A stretch of 64,000 bases of DNA from Streptomyces vietnamensis (GCF_000830005.1 NZ_CP010407.1:8803143-8867142), one strand, 5' to 3'. Counted from the stretch's first letter, positions 10,490-20,504 are shown. Notes: a model not told the origin generated them from the sequence alone. Made by a program: numbers and translations.

Positions 10490-10746
10490 CCGTCGTGGAA
10501 CACGGCGCCGCCCTGGGAATCGACGTCGGCATCGTCCGTCGCGACCCCGCGACCAAGGGGTTCGTCGTCCAGCCTCGCCGCTGGGTCGTCGAGCGCACCC
10601 TGGGCTGGCTGATGAGCCATCGCCGCCTGGCCCGCGACTGCGAAGCCCTCCCGGCCCGATTTGAAGCCATGATTCACGTCGCGATGATCAGCCTCATGAC
10701 CCGCCGCCTCGCCGGGGGAAACACACCCATTTGGCGAGGCACGTGA
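10490..10746 (+). pseudogene. IS5-family transposase C-terminal fragment
   Basis: About 85 codons matching the C-terminal third of the transposase at 4769-5609: LGIDVGIVRRDPATKGF, RRWVVERTLGWLMSHRRL and MIHVAMISLMTRRL. It begins exactly where IS copy B ends, so copy B probably inserted into an older IS5 element. Confidence 0.75.
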
Positions 10747-10774
10747 AGACCAAATCCAGGGACGAAAGACCCAG

Positions 10775-11263
10775 TTAGGCGGGCTGGCGGGGAGGCAGAG
10801 CCGCTCGGGCTCGCCAGAAATCCGCGTCGCGAGGGTCGGTGAGCCATCCGATCAGTCGCTCAGCACCAGCTTTGAAGGCGCGGGGCAGTGAGGTCTCCTC
10901 ACCGACAACAAGCCTGAGGGCGTCGACGTCATGGCTAGCGTGATCGGTGTCGCACCAGCAGGCCACGTTCACCGCCGCGTCGACCGCGAGCCGGCCGAAG
11001 TCTGACCACACGATTTGAAGCAGGAACTCCAGCTGATCACCCCCGTCCGCATGCTCAATGACATCCAGGCCAAGCACGATGGGCGTCCACGGCTGCGGGC
11101 CCGGGAAGACCGCGTGATCCAGTGCCCACTCCCACTCAGCCTTGTCTCCGTGCGCGCGAGCCGCATCGACTGCACGAGCGGTGTGTTCCAGGGATTTCAC
11201 GTCGGCAGGCGACAGGCGGGGGAAGAGCTTGGTCAATGGGACATCGTCGAAGGCGCCTCGCAT
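10775..11263 (-). CDS. Hypothetical protein
   Basis: A 162-aa soluble, acidic protein beginning MRGAFDDVPLTKLFPRLS. It contains HTARAVDAARAHGDKAEWEW and DADFWRARAALPPR. I do not recognise a catalytic motif. A TTG at 11299 would add 12 residues, but the ATG at 11263 is the better start. IS remnants lie on both sides. Confidence 0.6.
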   Translation of the reverse strand: MRGAFDDVPLTKLFPRLSPADVKSLEHTARAVDAARAHGDKAEWEWALDHAVFPGPQPWTPIVLGLDVIEHADGGDQLEFLLQIVWSDFGRLAVDAAVNVACWCDTDHASHDVDALRLVVGEETSLPRAFKAGAERLIGWLTDPRDADFWRARAALPPRQPA

Positions 11264-11355
11264 GAGTCGATCATGCGTTCGATTTGCCGTCAACGGCAAG
11301 GGCTCACCGCCCTGAGGTTTCCCACCACACGACCGACATCCTGACGTTCACGAAG

Positions 11356-11406
11356 CTGAGCATGTTCATCCGTACCTGGCTGAGCACTTCAACGAGTACG
11401 CCGACA
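11356..11406 (-). repeat. Isolated terminal repeat of an IS21-type element
   Basis: The sequence around GTTCATCCGTAC and ending GAGTACGCCGACA closely matches the right terminal region of the IS21-type element at 33585-33634. No istA or istB lies here, so this is a solo end left by a deletion. Confidence 0.65.
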
Positions 11407-11514
11407 CGACGGAAGCTGCGCCATCGCACTGACCGCCACGGTGGGCCACCTGTCCGTGAAGCCATCGGCGATCGCTCGCGCGGCATGAGGACCGGGGGAG
11501 GCGCTTGCTTCGCA

Positions 11515-12696
11515 TCAGGGTCTGTCGGGGCCGGGGTGCCACTCGGCCAGCACGATGGTGGCGTCGTCCCGGAGGTGTTGGTCCTGATGGTTCAAAAGCT
11601 CCTGCAGCAGACGGCGCAAGGCTTCCGGAGCCGGATCGCCCGCGGCCATCGCGCGGATGACGGTGTCGGCGAGCCGCTCCTCGCCGAAGAGGCCCCCCTG
11701 GGTGGAGCGGGCCTCGGTGACGCCGTCGCTGTAGAGCAGGACCCGGTCGCCGGGCTGCAGACGCGTGCGGTGCACCGTCGGCGGGGAGGCGGTGTGGAAG
11801 GCCCACCCGAGGGGCAGATCGGGCTCCCGCTCGAGCATGCGCGGCAGCACCCGGCCGTCCCGGATCAGCAGCGGCGGCGGGTGAGCGCAGTTGACCCAGG
11901 TGAACGTGCCGTCCAGGACGTTCAGGTGGGCGATCACCGCGGTCATGAGCCGGTCGGTGAACCACTCGCTCAAGATGGTGTCGATCGCCGGAATGATGTC
12001 CGCCAGGGTGCCGCCGGAGCGGCGTGTGGCCCGGCAGGCGGCGAGGCCGGCCGCGCTCGCGCCGCCGGATGCGAGGTCGTGCCCCATCGAGTCCAGCAGC
12101 GTCAGGTGCAGCGCGTCCTCGGTGAGACTGTGGTCGAACGCGTCCCCGCCGATGTCATACGCGGGCTCCAGCACCGCGGACGACGTCACGCGCGCGGTCC
12201 CGATCGTGCGCGGCGGCAGGAACGCCCACACCAGCTCGCCCTGCACCGTCATCTTCCGGCGCCGCTCCGCCTCGGTCAGCAGGTCGTTGTGCGACGACTT
12301 CGACACCAGCAGTAGAGCCGCCACACTCGCCAGCGCCTCGCACCACCCGATCAGGCCCTCGTCAAGATCTGGTGCAGTGGCCTTCAGTACGCCGAGGCGC
12401 TCGATGCCGTCGATCATCGGCACCCAGACGGTGCCGCCGTCCCGCGAACGCTGTATCCGCTCCGTGCGGTAGGCCAGGCCCGCCAGCGAGCCGTCGATGT
12501 CCAGCATCCGCGGCTCGGCCGCCACGGGCTGCGGCAGCGCCACCAGGCTGGTCTGCTGCAGGTCGGTCACGTACATACAGGTGCCGTCCAGGCCCAGGAG
12601 CCGGCCCGTCCGGAACACGAGCCCGGCAAGCTCCCGCCCCGCCACCAGGCGCGCATCGGTGATCAGATCCGACAACACCTTCTCGCGCGACTCCAT
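11515..12696 (-). CDS. GAF-SpoIIE (PP2C-type) phosphatase
   Basis: A 393-aa protein starting MESREKVLSDL. A GAF-like region (about residues 15-150) precedes a SpoIIE phosphatase domain. The motifs YDIGGDAFDHSL and LDSMGHDLASGG, then HPPPLLIRDG, LLYSDGVTEAR and RDDATIVLAEW, follow the standard order and keep the metal-binding aspartates. GDAFD replaces the commoner GDWYD. It is probably part of an anti-sigma partner switch, but no anti-sigma gene is adjacent. Confidence 0.85.
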   Translation of the reverse strand: MESREKVLSDLITDARLVAGRELAGLVFRTGRLLGLDGTCMYVTDLQQTSLVALPQPVAAEPRMLDIDGSLAGLAYRTERIQRSRDGGTVWVPMIDGIERLGVLKATAPDLDEGLIGWCEALASVAALLLVSKSSHNDLLTEAERRRKMTVQGELVWAFLPPRTIGTARVTSSAVLEPAYDIGGDAFDHSLTEDALHLTLLDSMGHDLASGGASAAGLAACRATRRSGGTLADIIPAIDTILSEWFTDRLMTAVIAHLNVLDGTFTWVNCAHPPPLLIRDGRVLPRMLEREPDLPLGWAFHTASPPTVHRTRLQPGDRVLLYSDGVTEARSTQGGLFGEERLADTVIRAMAAGDPAPEALRRLLQELLNHQDQHLRDDATIVLAEWHPGPDRP

Positions 12697-13320
12697 GGCA
12701 AAGCCTTTCCGCCGGCGCACAAGGCACGGCCCACCAGGTACCGAGCGTAGCCGTCCCCACGGGCGCCGACCTGGTCACGCGCCCGGGCGGCAGGTCACAC
12801 GGCTCCTGGAGATCAGCGGAGCCGCCCCCCGTTCCGCGTCTACCCGGCCCTTACCGCAGGGTCCAAACCGCCACCCCGATTGGCGGCTCCGGCAAGATGA
12901 TCACGCCATGAACCGCTTTCCCCGCGTGGCCCCGGGAGGCGGAGGAACCTGGTTCTGTCGGCCTCTACGCCTGCGCCACTCCCGTGCATCCCGATCTCCT
13001 TATCCGACAGAAATCAGAAGATAATGAATTCGCTGCCCTCTGCCGTGCTGCTCTGCAGAGGGCCCTGCGACACGGAGCGGCGCCCTCGGCAAGCAGGAGG
13101 AGACATGCTCGTCGGGTACGCGGCCGATGAAGGGGTCCTCCCCCCGACGCTCCCGGGGGACCTCGACATACCAGATGGGGCGACGGCCGCCTGGCAGATC
13201 GAGACACTCCTGTTCACCCACCGCTCCCAGCAGATGCCGATCCGGCCGATCCGGCCGGCCCGGCACCGGCATCTCGCAGCGTCCCCGCCCGGGCCGATGC
13301 CTGTGCACAAGCCTCAGGCT
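12697..13320. other. No confident gene
   Basis: Short ORFs overlap here in several frames without family character. The left side carries the promoter of the leftward phosphatase. The right side runs to the terminal repeat of an IS. Confidence 0.4.
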
Positions 13321-14197
13321 CTAAAGGGTGTTGCAGAAGGTTGTGTCCGGGCAGGTCAGGGCCGGTTTCGGAGCTGTCCTGCTCACGCGGCCAGGGCGAG
13401 GTTGTGCATGTGGGCGACGGCTTGGACCGCGTGGTGGAGGCCGTTGCCGCGCTGGCGGCAGTCGCGCAGGATCTTGTAGTGCTTCATGCGGGCGAAGGCG
13501 TGTTCGACGCGGGCCCTGACCCGTCGGTGTTCGGCGTTGTCCTCCTCCTCGCCCGGCAGCAGGGCCCGGCCCGGGCGTTTGCGGTGCGGGACGACGAGCC
13601 CGGTGTTGATGTAGGCGCCGTCGCCCAGCACGGTCACGCCCTCGCAGACGGCGGCCAGGCCGGAACCCCGCCAGGCCTTCGCGTCCGCGGTGGTGCCGGG
13701 CACCGGACGGGCCCCGGCGATGACCAGCTTGGTGTCGGCGTCGATGATGACCTGCACGTTCGCCGAGAACCGGTAGTTGCGTGAGGACGCGCCGGTCTTC
13801 CGGTCGCGGACCGGGATCAGGGTGCCGTCCACGATCCACAGCCGCTCGACCGCGTCGTCCGGGCGGGTTGTCGGCTCGATCGCCAGCAGCGGTCGCAGCC
13901 GCTGGATGACCCGGCACACCGTCGCCGGCGAGACGCCGAACAGCGGCGCGAGCTGCCGCATCGTGAGGTTCGTGCGGTAGTAGACGGCTACCAGCAGCAC
14001 CCGGTCGGCCAGTGGCAGACACCACGGCCGGCCGCCGCCGGGCCCGTTCCCGCCCCGTTCACGCACGACCTTCAGCAGCCGCTCGAACTGGCGCATCCGC
14101 AGACCCGTGAACGTCTCCACCCACAACGGCTCAGCCCTCAACACCCCACGCATACAGGGGAAATGCCCGAATCGAAGCCTTCTGCAACACGCTTTAG
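13321..14197 (-). mobile_element. IS5-type insertion sequence (DDE_Tnp_4 transposase)
   Basis: An 877-bp element bounded by 20-bp inverted repeats. CTAAAGGGTGTTGCAGAAGG at 13321-13340 matches the complement of 14178-14197 at 19 of 20 positions. It carries one intact transposase gene and looks complete. Confidence 0.85.
13383..14153 (-). CDS. IS5-type transposase, intact
   Basis: A 256-aa transposase in a single frame. An N-terminal HTH (LTMRQLAPLFGVSPATVCRV) precedes a DDE_Tnp_4 core with WIVDGTLIPV, LGDGAYINTG and RVEHAFARMKHYKILRD. All three acidic positions are present and the ORF fills the element between its inverted repeats, so it may still be active. Confidence 0.85.
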   Translation of the reverse strand: MRGVLRAEPLWVETFTGLRMRQFERLLKVVRERGGNGPGGGRPWCLPLADRVLLVAVYYRTNLTMRQLAPLFGVSPATVCRVIQRLRPLLAIEPTTRPDDAVERLWIVDGTLIPVRDRKTGASSRNYRFSANVQVIIDADTKLVIAGARPVPGTTADAKAWRGSGLAAVCEGVTVLGDGAYINTGLVVPHRKRPGRALLPGEEEDNAEHRRVRARVEHAFARMKHYKILRDCRQRGNGLHHAVQAVAHMHNLALAA

Positions 14198-15285
14198 TCT
14201 TCTGAGTCAGGAATTCTGTTCAGATATGAGGCGAGGCGTTCGAGGATCTCGTTCGCGGTCTTGGTCCAGACGTAGGGCCTGGGGTCGGTGTTCCAAGCGG
14301 CGATCCAGGTCCGGATGTCCTGCTCCAGGGCTTGGACGGTCTTGTGGACGCCTCGCCGTATCCGCTTGTTCGTCAGCTCGGCAAACCATCGCTCCACCAG
14401 GTTGAGCCAGGACGACCCGGTCGGCGTGAAGTGCAGGTGGAACCGAGGGTGGGCCAGTAGCCAGGTCTTGATCGCCGGTGTCTTGTGAGTGGCGTAGTTG
14501 TCCAGCACCAGGTGGACGGCGAGGCCGTCCGGAACTTCCTTGTCGAGCTTGATGAGGAACTTCTTGAACTCCTCGGCCCGGTGGCGCCGGTGCAGGGAGC
14601 CGATGACCTTGCCGGTGGCGACCTCCAGAGCGGCGAACAGGGTGGTCGTGCCGGCCCGGACATAGTCGTGCGTGACGCGTTGCGGCACTCCGGGCATCAT
14701 CGGCAGCACCGGCTGAGAACGGTCCAGGGCCTGGATCTGCGACTTCTCGTCCACGCAGAAGACCAGGGCCCGCTCGGGCGGGTCCAGATAGAGGCCGACG
14801 ACATCGTGGACCTTGTCGACGAAGTACGGATCCGTCGACAGCTTGAACGACTCCGAGCGGTGCGGCTGCAGGCCGAACGCCCGCCAGACCCGCGACACGG
14901 TCGACTGCGACAGGCCCAGTTCCTTCGCCATCGACCGCGTCGACCAATGGGTCGCGTTCTTCGGTGCCGCCTCTAGCGTCCTGGTGACCAGTGCGGCCAC
15001 CTGCTCGTCGGTCACCGTCCGAGGGCCGCCCGGGCGGGGCATGTCGCCCAGGCCGGCGATCCGGTGCTCGACGAACCTCGCCCGCCACCGGCCCACCGCA
15101 TGCGGCGTCGAGCCGAGCCGGGCCGCGACATCCTTGTTCGAAGCGCCCTCCGCGCAGGCCAGGATGATGCGGCAGCGAAGAGCCCACGCCTGCGGCGTGG
15201 AACGGCGCCGCACCCACCCCTCGAGCGCAGTCCGTTCCTCGCTGGACAGGATCAACTCGGCCTTCGGCCGCCCAGTACGCGCCAC
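14194..15285 (-). CDS. IS630-family transposase, intact
   Basis: A 363-aa transposase. The HTH half (NKDVAARLGSTPHAVGRWRARF; STRSMAKELGLSQSTVSRVW) precedes the DDE core: FCVDEKSQIQALDR, HLVLDNYATHKTP and NLVERWFAELTNKRIRRG. The stop codon at 14194-14196 falls outside the inverted repeat, in the terminus of the neighbouring IS, so the last residues depend on the insertion site. Confidence 0.9.
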   Translation of the reverse strand: MARTGRPKAELILSSEERTALEGWVRRRSTPQAWALRCRIILACAEGASNKDVAARLGSTPHAVGRWRARFVEHRIAGLGDMPRPGGPRTVTDEQVAALVTRTLEAAPKNATHWSTRSMAKELGLSQSTVSRVWRAFGLQPHRSESFKLSTDPYFVDKVHDVVGLYLDPPERALVFCVDEKSQIQALDRSQPVLPMMPGVPQRVTHDYVRAGTTTLFAALEVATGKVIGSLHRRHRAEEFKKFLIKLDKEVPDGLAVHLVLDNYATHKTPAIKTWLLAHPRFHLHFTPTGSSWLNLVERWFAELTNKRIRRGVHKTVQALEQDIRTWIAAWNTDPRPYVWTKTANEILERLASYLNRIPDSED

Positions 15286-15328
15286 AGGGCAAGCCTATAC
15301 ATCTGAACAGAATTCCTGACTCAGAAGA
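14198..15328 (-). mobile_element. IS630-type insertion sequence
   Basis: Perfect 28-bp inverted repeats lie at 14198-14225 and 15301-15328 (outer part TCTTCTGAGTCAGG). The element directly abuts the right end of the IS5-type element, which suggests insertion at a TA/TAG next to that end. Confidence 0.9.
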
Positions 15329-15387
15329 TTAGGGCGTGTGTCGGAAGTACTGGGCGGCGGGGACGGTGGTGCTGCGAGGATGCGGTC

Positions 15388-16080
15388 ATGGAGCAGATAT
15401 TGAGTCGGCAGGAAGCGTCGGAGGCAGTCCGAGATCACGGGTGGCGCTACTTGCTGGGCGCCTTGCAAACGTCGGTTCTGGTGGGGACGTTGGCTCAAGC
15501 AATCAGCCTGGCAGCGGACGCTGTCGCGGTGTGTGGCGACGATGCCGATCGCCATCTCCGGGTTGATGTCCGCCCCGATCTGACGGTCTTCACTCTGCAG
15601 TCGCTGGACCATGCAGCGGTTACTACCCGGGATATCGAGCTCGCGCGTCGGATCTCTGCCACCGCTGGCAAGTCAGGGTTTCTGCCGGATCCCGGACTCG
15701 GAACAGGGGCACTACGGTCGGTTCAGGTTCTGGAGATCGCAATCGATGCCCTAAGCATCTCCGGGATTCGACCGTTTTGGAAGGCGGTGTTGGGCTATAC
15801 GGATGAGGCGGGCGCCGAGGGGCCGGAGGATCCGCTCGTCGACCCGATCAGGCAGGGCCCGGCCATCTGGTTCCAGCAAATGGACCGCGCGCGTCCGCAG
15901 CGCAATCGTATCCACATCGACATCAGTGTTCCGCATGACGAGGCACCTCGGCGGATCGAAGCCGCGCTGGCAGCTGGGGGTCGACTCGTGTCCGCGAGCC
16001 GTGCCCCGGCCTTCTGGGTGCTTGCCGACCTGGAGGGAAACGAAGCCTGCGTCACCACATGGCAAGGCCGAGAAAGCTGA
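15388..16080 (+). CDS. Pterin dehydratase-like / VOC fold fusion protein
   Basis: A 230-aa soluble protein. Residues about 1-95 (EAVRDHGWRYLLGALQT, then FTLQSLDHAAVTTRDIELA) resemble the 4a-carbinolamine dehydratase fold. Residues about 110-228 (VLEIAIDALSISGIRPFWKAVLGYT, IHIDISVPHDEAPRRIEAAL, AFWVLADLEGNEACV) look like a glyoxalase/VOC domain. Such fusions are common in actinobacteria but their substrate is usually unknown. It stands alone between IS elements. Confidence 0.7.
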   Translation: MEQILSRQEASEAVRDHGWRYLLGALQTSVLVGTLAQAISLAADAVAVCGDDADRHLRVDVRPDLTVFTLQSLDHAAVTTRDIELARRISATAGKSGFLPDPGLGTGALRSVQVLEIAIDALSISGIRPFWKAVLGYTDEAGAEGPEDPLVDPIRQGPAIWFQQMDRARPQRNRIHIDISVPHDEAPRRIEAALAAGGRLVSASRAPAFWVLADLEGNEACVTTWQGRES

Positions 16081-16086
16081 CACAAC

Positions 16087-16684
16087 GTGCTGGTCACAGC
16101 CACTCGTTGATGGCCGCTACGAGGACGGTTGCCTCGTAGCGGACCGCGAGCTTGTCGTATCTGGTGGCCACAGCACGATGTCTTTTGAGGCGATTAATGC
16201 CGCACTCGACCGCGTGCCGAGCCTTGTAGTCCTCAGCGTCGAACTTGGGTGGGCGGCCACCGAGAGAGCCGCACTTCTTGCGGTTGCGCGCCTGGTCGGC
16301 CTTGTCGGGGATGGTGCAGCGGATCCCGCGTCGGCGCAGGTAGGCGCGGTTCCTGCGGGAGGCATACGCCCGGCCCGCACGCGATCGGGACGGACGCGTG
16401 GCCGACCCGGCCCGATGCGAGGCACGCGGACCTTCTCCAGCACGGGTTCGAACTGCGGCGAGTCCCCGCGCTGCCCGACGGTCACCACGATCGACATGGG
16501 CTTCTGTCCCTGTTCGACGGCCAGGTGCAGCTTGGTGGTGAACCCACCGCGCGACCGCCCAAGCCCGTAATCACAGGGCTCTTCATGGACACCGCCCGGT
16601 GGTTCCTTCTGCAGGTCTCCCCGCTTGCGGGCCCCAGCCGCATGCTGATGGGCACGGCACACTGTGGAGTCGACGCTCAAGTCC
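16087..16684 (-). pseudogene. IS5-family transposase C-terminal fragment
   Basis: The minus strand reads LSVDSTVCRAHQHAAGARK and [19 protein letters not shown]. After a frameshift near 16380 it continues [19 protein letters not shown] and [20 protein letters not shown], ending at the TGA near 16090. The beginning is lost where it fuses to an IS256-type gene. Confidence 0.75.
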
Positions 16685-17499
16685 CACACGATCGCACCCT
16701 CCGCGTCGGGCAGCCCCTTGAGACCGTCGCAGACCAGCATCAGGACGTCGTTCACGCCGCGGTTCTTGATCTCGGTCAGGATGTGCATCCAGTGCTTGGC
16801 GCCCTCGCCGCCGTCCCCGGCCCACAAACCGAGGATCTCGCGCCGGCCCTCGACGGTGACCGCCAGAGCCACATATATCGGCCGGTCGGCGACGGCGCCG
16901 TCGCGGATCTTCACGTGGATCGCGTCGATGAACACCACCGGATAGACGGGGTCGAGGGGCCGGTCCTGCCATTCGGCCATGCCATCGAGGACCTTGTCGG
17001 TGATCGTGGAGATCGTCTGGCGGGAGACGTCGGCGCCCTAGGCCTCGGCCAGGTGGGCCTGGACCTCGCCGGTGGTCAGGCCCTTCGCGGACAGCGAGAT
17101 GACCATCTCGTCCACGCCGGTCAGGCGCTTCTGCCGTTTCTTGACGATCTTCGGCTCGAACGAGCCGTCGCGGTCGCGGGGCACGGATATCTCCACCGGA
17201 CCGACGTCTGTCAGCACGGTCTTCGTGCGGGTGCCGTTGCGGGAGTTGCCGCCGTTCTTCCCGGCCGGGTCGTGCTTGTCATACCCGAGACGGTCGGTGA
17301 TCTCGCCCTCCAGGGCGGACTTCAGCAGCCGCTTCGTCAGCTGCTGCAGCAGCCCGCCCTCGCCGGTCAGCTGCAGGCCCTCGGCCTGGGCCCGGGACAC
17401 CAGCTCGTCGATCAGCCGCTCGTCCACCGTCTTTGCCGGCTGCGGCTCTACCGCCTCGCTGGTCTCGGTCTCGGTCTCGGTCACGTTCTCACTGGTCAT
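16685..17499 (-). pseudogene. IS256-family transposase, truncated with nonsense codon
   Basis: Starts MTSENVTETETETSE at 17499. It reads through GEITDRLGYDKHDPAGKNGG and VDEMVISLSAKGLTTGEVQ to a TAG at 17038-17040, where a tyrosine codon is expected. It resumes GADVSRQTISTITDKVLDG and FIDAIHVKIRDGAVADRPIY until it is cut by the IS5 fragment near 16684. The C-terminal catalytic part is missing. Confidence 0.8.
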
Positions 17500-17892
17500 C
17501 GATGCGTCCTCCATGATCGGGAGTTACACCGAACGATTTACAGTCCCACCCGTGGCCACCTCACCGGCCCATGGGCTTTCCCCGCCCGCCAGGTACGCCT
17601 CCAGCGCACCCTTGCCTCGCCGCCAGACACGGCCCCGCCCGGGAGAAAAGGGCTGGGGGGCAGGTCATGTGGTGCGCGGTGGAGTCCGGTCGTCGGTGGT
17701 GGGCGGCGAGGCCCGCGTCGTGGTGAACCGGAGCAGGAGCACGCACAGGAAGGCCGATGCCGCGAAGGAAAGCGACTGCGTGAGGGAGTGGTCGCGCGCT
17801 CCGGCCAGGAGCACGCTCGCTGCCGGCGGCGCGGGACGTCGGGCCGGCCGGGCCGACCTACCGCGCCGTCGCTGCACCGCGCGAGCCCGGTG
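17500..17892. other. No gene seen
   Basis: Between the IS256-type start and the stop of the leftward esterase gene. No credible ORF or hairpin terminator stands out. Confidence 0.4.
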
Positions 17893-19305
17893 CTACTTGA
17901 GCAGACGGGCCGCCTCCACTCGCTGGAGGTGGATCACGACGTCGTACGACTCCGAGAGCTGGATCTGCGGGGCGTCCGCGATCCCGGGATAGGTGGCGCC
18001 GATGTTCTTGACGGTGCGCGGCGCGGCGAGCCAGGCGCGGGCTGTCGCCGGGGCGTTGCGCAGGTCCACCACGAAGTCGCGGTACCGTACCCGGTCGAGA
18101 GTGTGTTCGGCGGTGCCGGGCGCGGCGGGGCCGACGGTGAAGCGGTGGACGTCGCCGTCTGAGCCGAAGGCGTTGAACGAGCCGTGGTCGAAGGTGAGGC
18201 CGACACTGAGGTAGCCGCCACCCAGCTGCTCGCGCAGGAAGTCGCCCTGGACCTTCGGGTAGGCGCCGGGGATGTAGGTCTTGAGGGCAATGTGGCCGTT
18301 GTGGGCTGCGAGCACGACCTTGTCGCCGGTTTGCTGCTGCCACCAGGCAACGTTCTCCGCCATGATCCGGTCGCGGTAGAGCATGATGTCAGGGATGCTC
18401 TGGGGGTCGTCCCAGTCGAAGGCGAACAGCGTGGTCATCTGGTGGATCGCGGTGGCGTGCTGGACGGCCCAGGCGTGCGCGTCAGCGTCGGCGCCCGTGC
18501 CGGGCCGCTGCTTGAGCAGGTCCACCGCCCGGCCGGTCCGCTCGGCGAGCTCCTTGCGTTCGGCCATCGGCTTCGACAGGTAGTCGCTGACGTATGTCTC
18601 GGCGTCGGTGGCGGGCCGCAGGCCCCGGTACAGCTCGGTGAGCTGCGGGGTGAGTTCGGGGCGGGCCGCAGCCGCGTAGGCGCTCACCTTGTCGTACAGC
18701 TCCGCGCCGGCGAACCCGCCGTCGTCGCCGACGAAGCGGACCGGGTCATTGGGGTGCTTGACGTTGTACGAGCCTATCCACTGGAGCAGATCGCGGTACT
18801 CGGCGTTGTTCCACCACTGGTAAGTGCCCTGGAACTCCTCGTCCATGATCTGCTTCAAGTCGCCCTCGCCACGCAGGAGGTAGGCATCGAGCCGCAGTCC
18901 GGTGCTCCACGGGGCTTCGAGGGCGAAGGCCCGGAAGTCCTTCTCCTCGACCAGGTACCGCAAGATGCGGTGCTTGACGGTGAAAAACTCGTGCGAGCTG
19001 TGGGTAGCCTCGCCCAGGCCCACCACCCGGGCGTCGCCGACCATCCGGCCGAACGGGCGCAGGTCAGCCAGACCACCACGAGGCTCGGTAGTGCGCAGCG
19101 GGTGAGCCACCCGGCCCAGAGCCGCCTCGGGCGAGCGGAACGCGGCGGCCACGACCTCCTCCGGACCGACGGGCGCGGCAGCGTCGGCGGAGACCGATGC
19201 GGCGGCCGGGGCAGGTGGGGTGGCGGCAGAGACGGCCGGAGCGACGGCCAGGGTGGCACCGAGCGGGACGAGCAGGGCAGCGAGCAGGACCTTGTGCGTG
19301 TTCAT
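17893..19305 (-). CDS. Secreted erythromycin-esterase family protein
   Basis: A 470-aa protein with an N-terminal signal peptide (MNTHKVLLAALLVPLGATLA, AxA-like site near residue 28). The mature part has VVGLGEATHSSHEFF, which carries the conserved Glu and His of the erythromycin-esterase fold. It also has FRAFALEAPWSTGLRLDAYL and VVLAAHNGHIAL. Members hydrolyse macrolide lactones or act on other, unknown esters. Export suggests extracytoplasmic action. Resistance cannot be claimed from sequence alone. Confidence 0.8.
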   Translation of the reverse strand: MNTHKVLLAALLVPLGATLAVAPAVSAATPPAPAAASVSADAAAPVGPEEVVAAAFRSPEAALGRVAHPLRTTEPRGGLADLRPFGRMVGDARVVGLGEATHSSHEFFTVKHRILRYLVEEKDFRAFALEAPWSTGLRLDAYLLRGEGDLKQIMDEEFQGTYQWWNNAEYRDLLQWIGSYNVKHPNDPVRFVGDDGGFAGAELYDKVSAYAAAARPELTPQLTELYRGLRPATDAETYVSDYLSKPMAERKELAERTGRAVDLLKQRPGTGADADAHAWAVQHATAIHQMTTLFAFDWDDPQSIPDIMLYRDRIMAENVAWWQQQTGDKVVLAAHNGHIALKTYIPGAYPKVQGDFLREQLGGGYLSVGLTFDHGSFNAFGSDGDVHRFTVGPAAPGTAEHTLDRVRYRDFVVDLRNAPATARAWLAAPRTVKNIGATYPGIADAPQIQLSESYDVVIHLQRVEAARLLK

Positions 19306-19459
19306 GGCCCCAACTCTCGCCGCGCGAGGGCACCCCGAACCATCCAGTGCACCCCCCGACCGGCCCGGGAGTCAGCTACACCCATCGAGGAACGGGAGGC
19401 TGGGACCCCGGTCCCGGTCGTGAGGGGGGAAGGAGGTCGTCTTGCTTGAGTTCAGGAGG

Positions 19460-20037
19460 TAGCGGCGACCGGCGATCCGCCCCTGCCCCTCTCGGCTGGC
19501 TCCTCGCCACCTGGCGGCGACGCGACGCCCCCGCCTTCCGCGAACACGTCCCCAGCCTCCTGCCCGGCAGCCGGTTCCTGCTCTACGACCTGGCCCAGAC
19601 CGAGGCCTACCTCGCAGGCAGGCCCGTCCCTCCCCTGCCCAGCGGGGAACACCCCGACGACCTCCTCACCGACAAAGAGACCGCCGACATCCTCGGCACC
19701 ACCCCCTCCACCGCCCAGGCCTACGCCCCCAGGGCCACCTCTCCCGCGGCACCACCCGCTACGGCACCCTCCTCTGGACCCGCCACGAAGTCCTCGACCA
19801 CCGCGACAACGCCCCCGACCGCAGCAAAGGCGGCGGCCACCGCGCTGGCGAACCCCAAGGCCCCCGCCAGCACCCCTACGAAGGCGACCCCGCCTCGAAA
19901 CCGCCCGCGAAACCCTCGCCTCGGCCGGCGGCACACCCAAGAGCCGAATCGCCGCCACGCTCTCCGAACAGCACGGAGGCACACCCCGTACCTGGGAACG
20001 CCTCCTCACCGCAGCCCACACCAACACCTGGCAGTGA
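19460..20037 (+). pseudogene. Frameshifted HTH-type accessory gene remnant
   Basis: The first frame has RDAPAFREHVPSLLPGSRF and LLTDKETADILGTTPSTAQA, which looks like a helix-turn-helix. The reading then changes frame more than once and ends GGTPKSRIAATLSEQHGG to [11 protein letters not shown] before the TGA at 20035-20037. It resembles regulators seen on actinobacterial integrative elements, but I cannot name it. Confidence 0.45.
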
Positions 20038-20044
20038 GCCACAG

Positions 20045-20134
20045 CACGCCGTGCGGGATCGGGGCGAGGTCGGTGATGCCCATGGCGTACGCGACGATCG
20101 AACCGGCCGCCGAGCCTCGGCCGGGGCCGACGGC
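20045..20134 (-). pseudogene. Short fragment of DNA polymerase III alpha (DnaE)
   Basis: The minus strand reads [20 protein letters not shown] followed by LAPIPHG, the highly conserved polymerase-core block of DnaE-type replicases. Only about 30 codons remain, wedged between an HTH remnant and an IS110 tail, so it is debris. Confidence 0.65.
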
Positions 20135-20504
20135 GATGCCCGGAGTCGGCGTCAGGACCGGAGCCCGGATCCTGATCGAGGTCGGTGACGGCAGCACCTT
20201 CCCGACCGCCGGCCACCTCGCCGCCTACGCCGGCCTCGCCCCGGCGACCCGGAGCTCGGGTTCATCGATCCGCGGTGAACAGCCGTCCCCGAGAGGGGAC
20301 AAGCAGCTCAAACGGGCCTTCTTCCTCTCCGCGTTCGCCGCCCTGGGCGACCCGGCATCGCGGGCCTACTACGACAAGAAGATCGCCCAGGGCAAGCACC
20401 ACACCCAGGCCCTGCTCTGCCTCGTCCGACGCCGGGCCGACGTCCTCTTCGCCATGCTCCGGGACGGAACCTTCTACGAGTCCCGACCCGCCGCCTCAGC
20501 CTGA
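20135..20504 (+). pseudogene. IS110-family transposase C-terminal fragment
   Basis: Reads [36 protein letters not shown] and LKRAFFLSAFAALGDPASRA to the stop at 20504. This is the Transposase_20 half of IS110 elements. The N-terminal DEDD catalytic half is absent, so it is dead. Confidence 0.8.

Noticed and set aside
17893..19305. Macrolide resistance gene
   Set aside because: The family includes many enzymes without resistance function, and there is no neighbouring resistance context.
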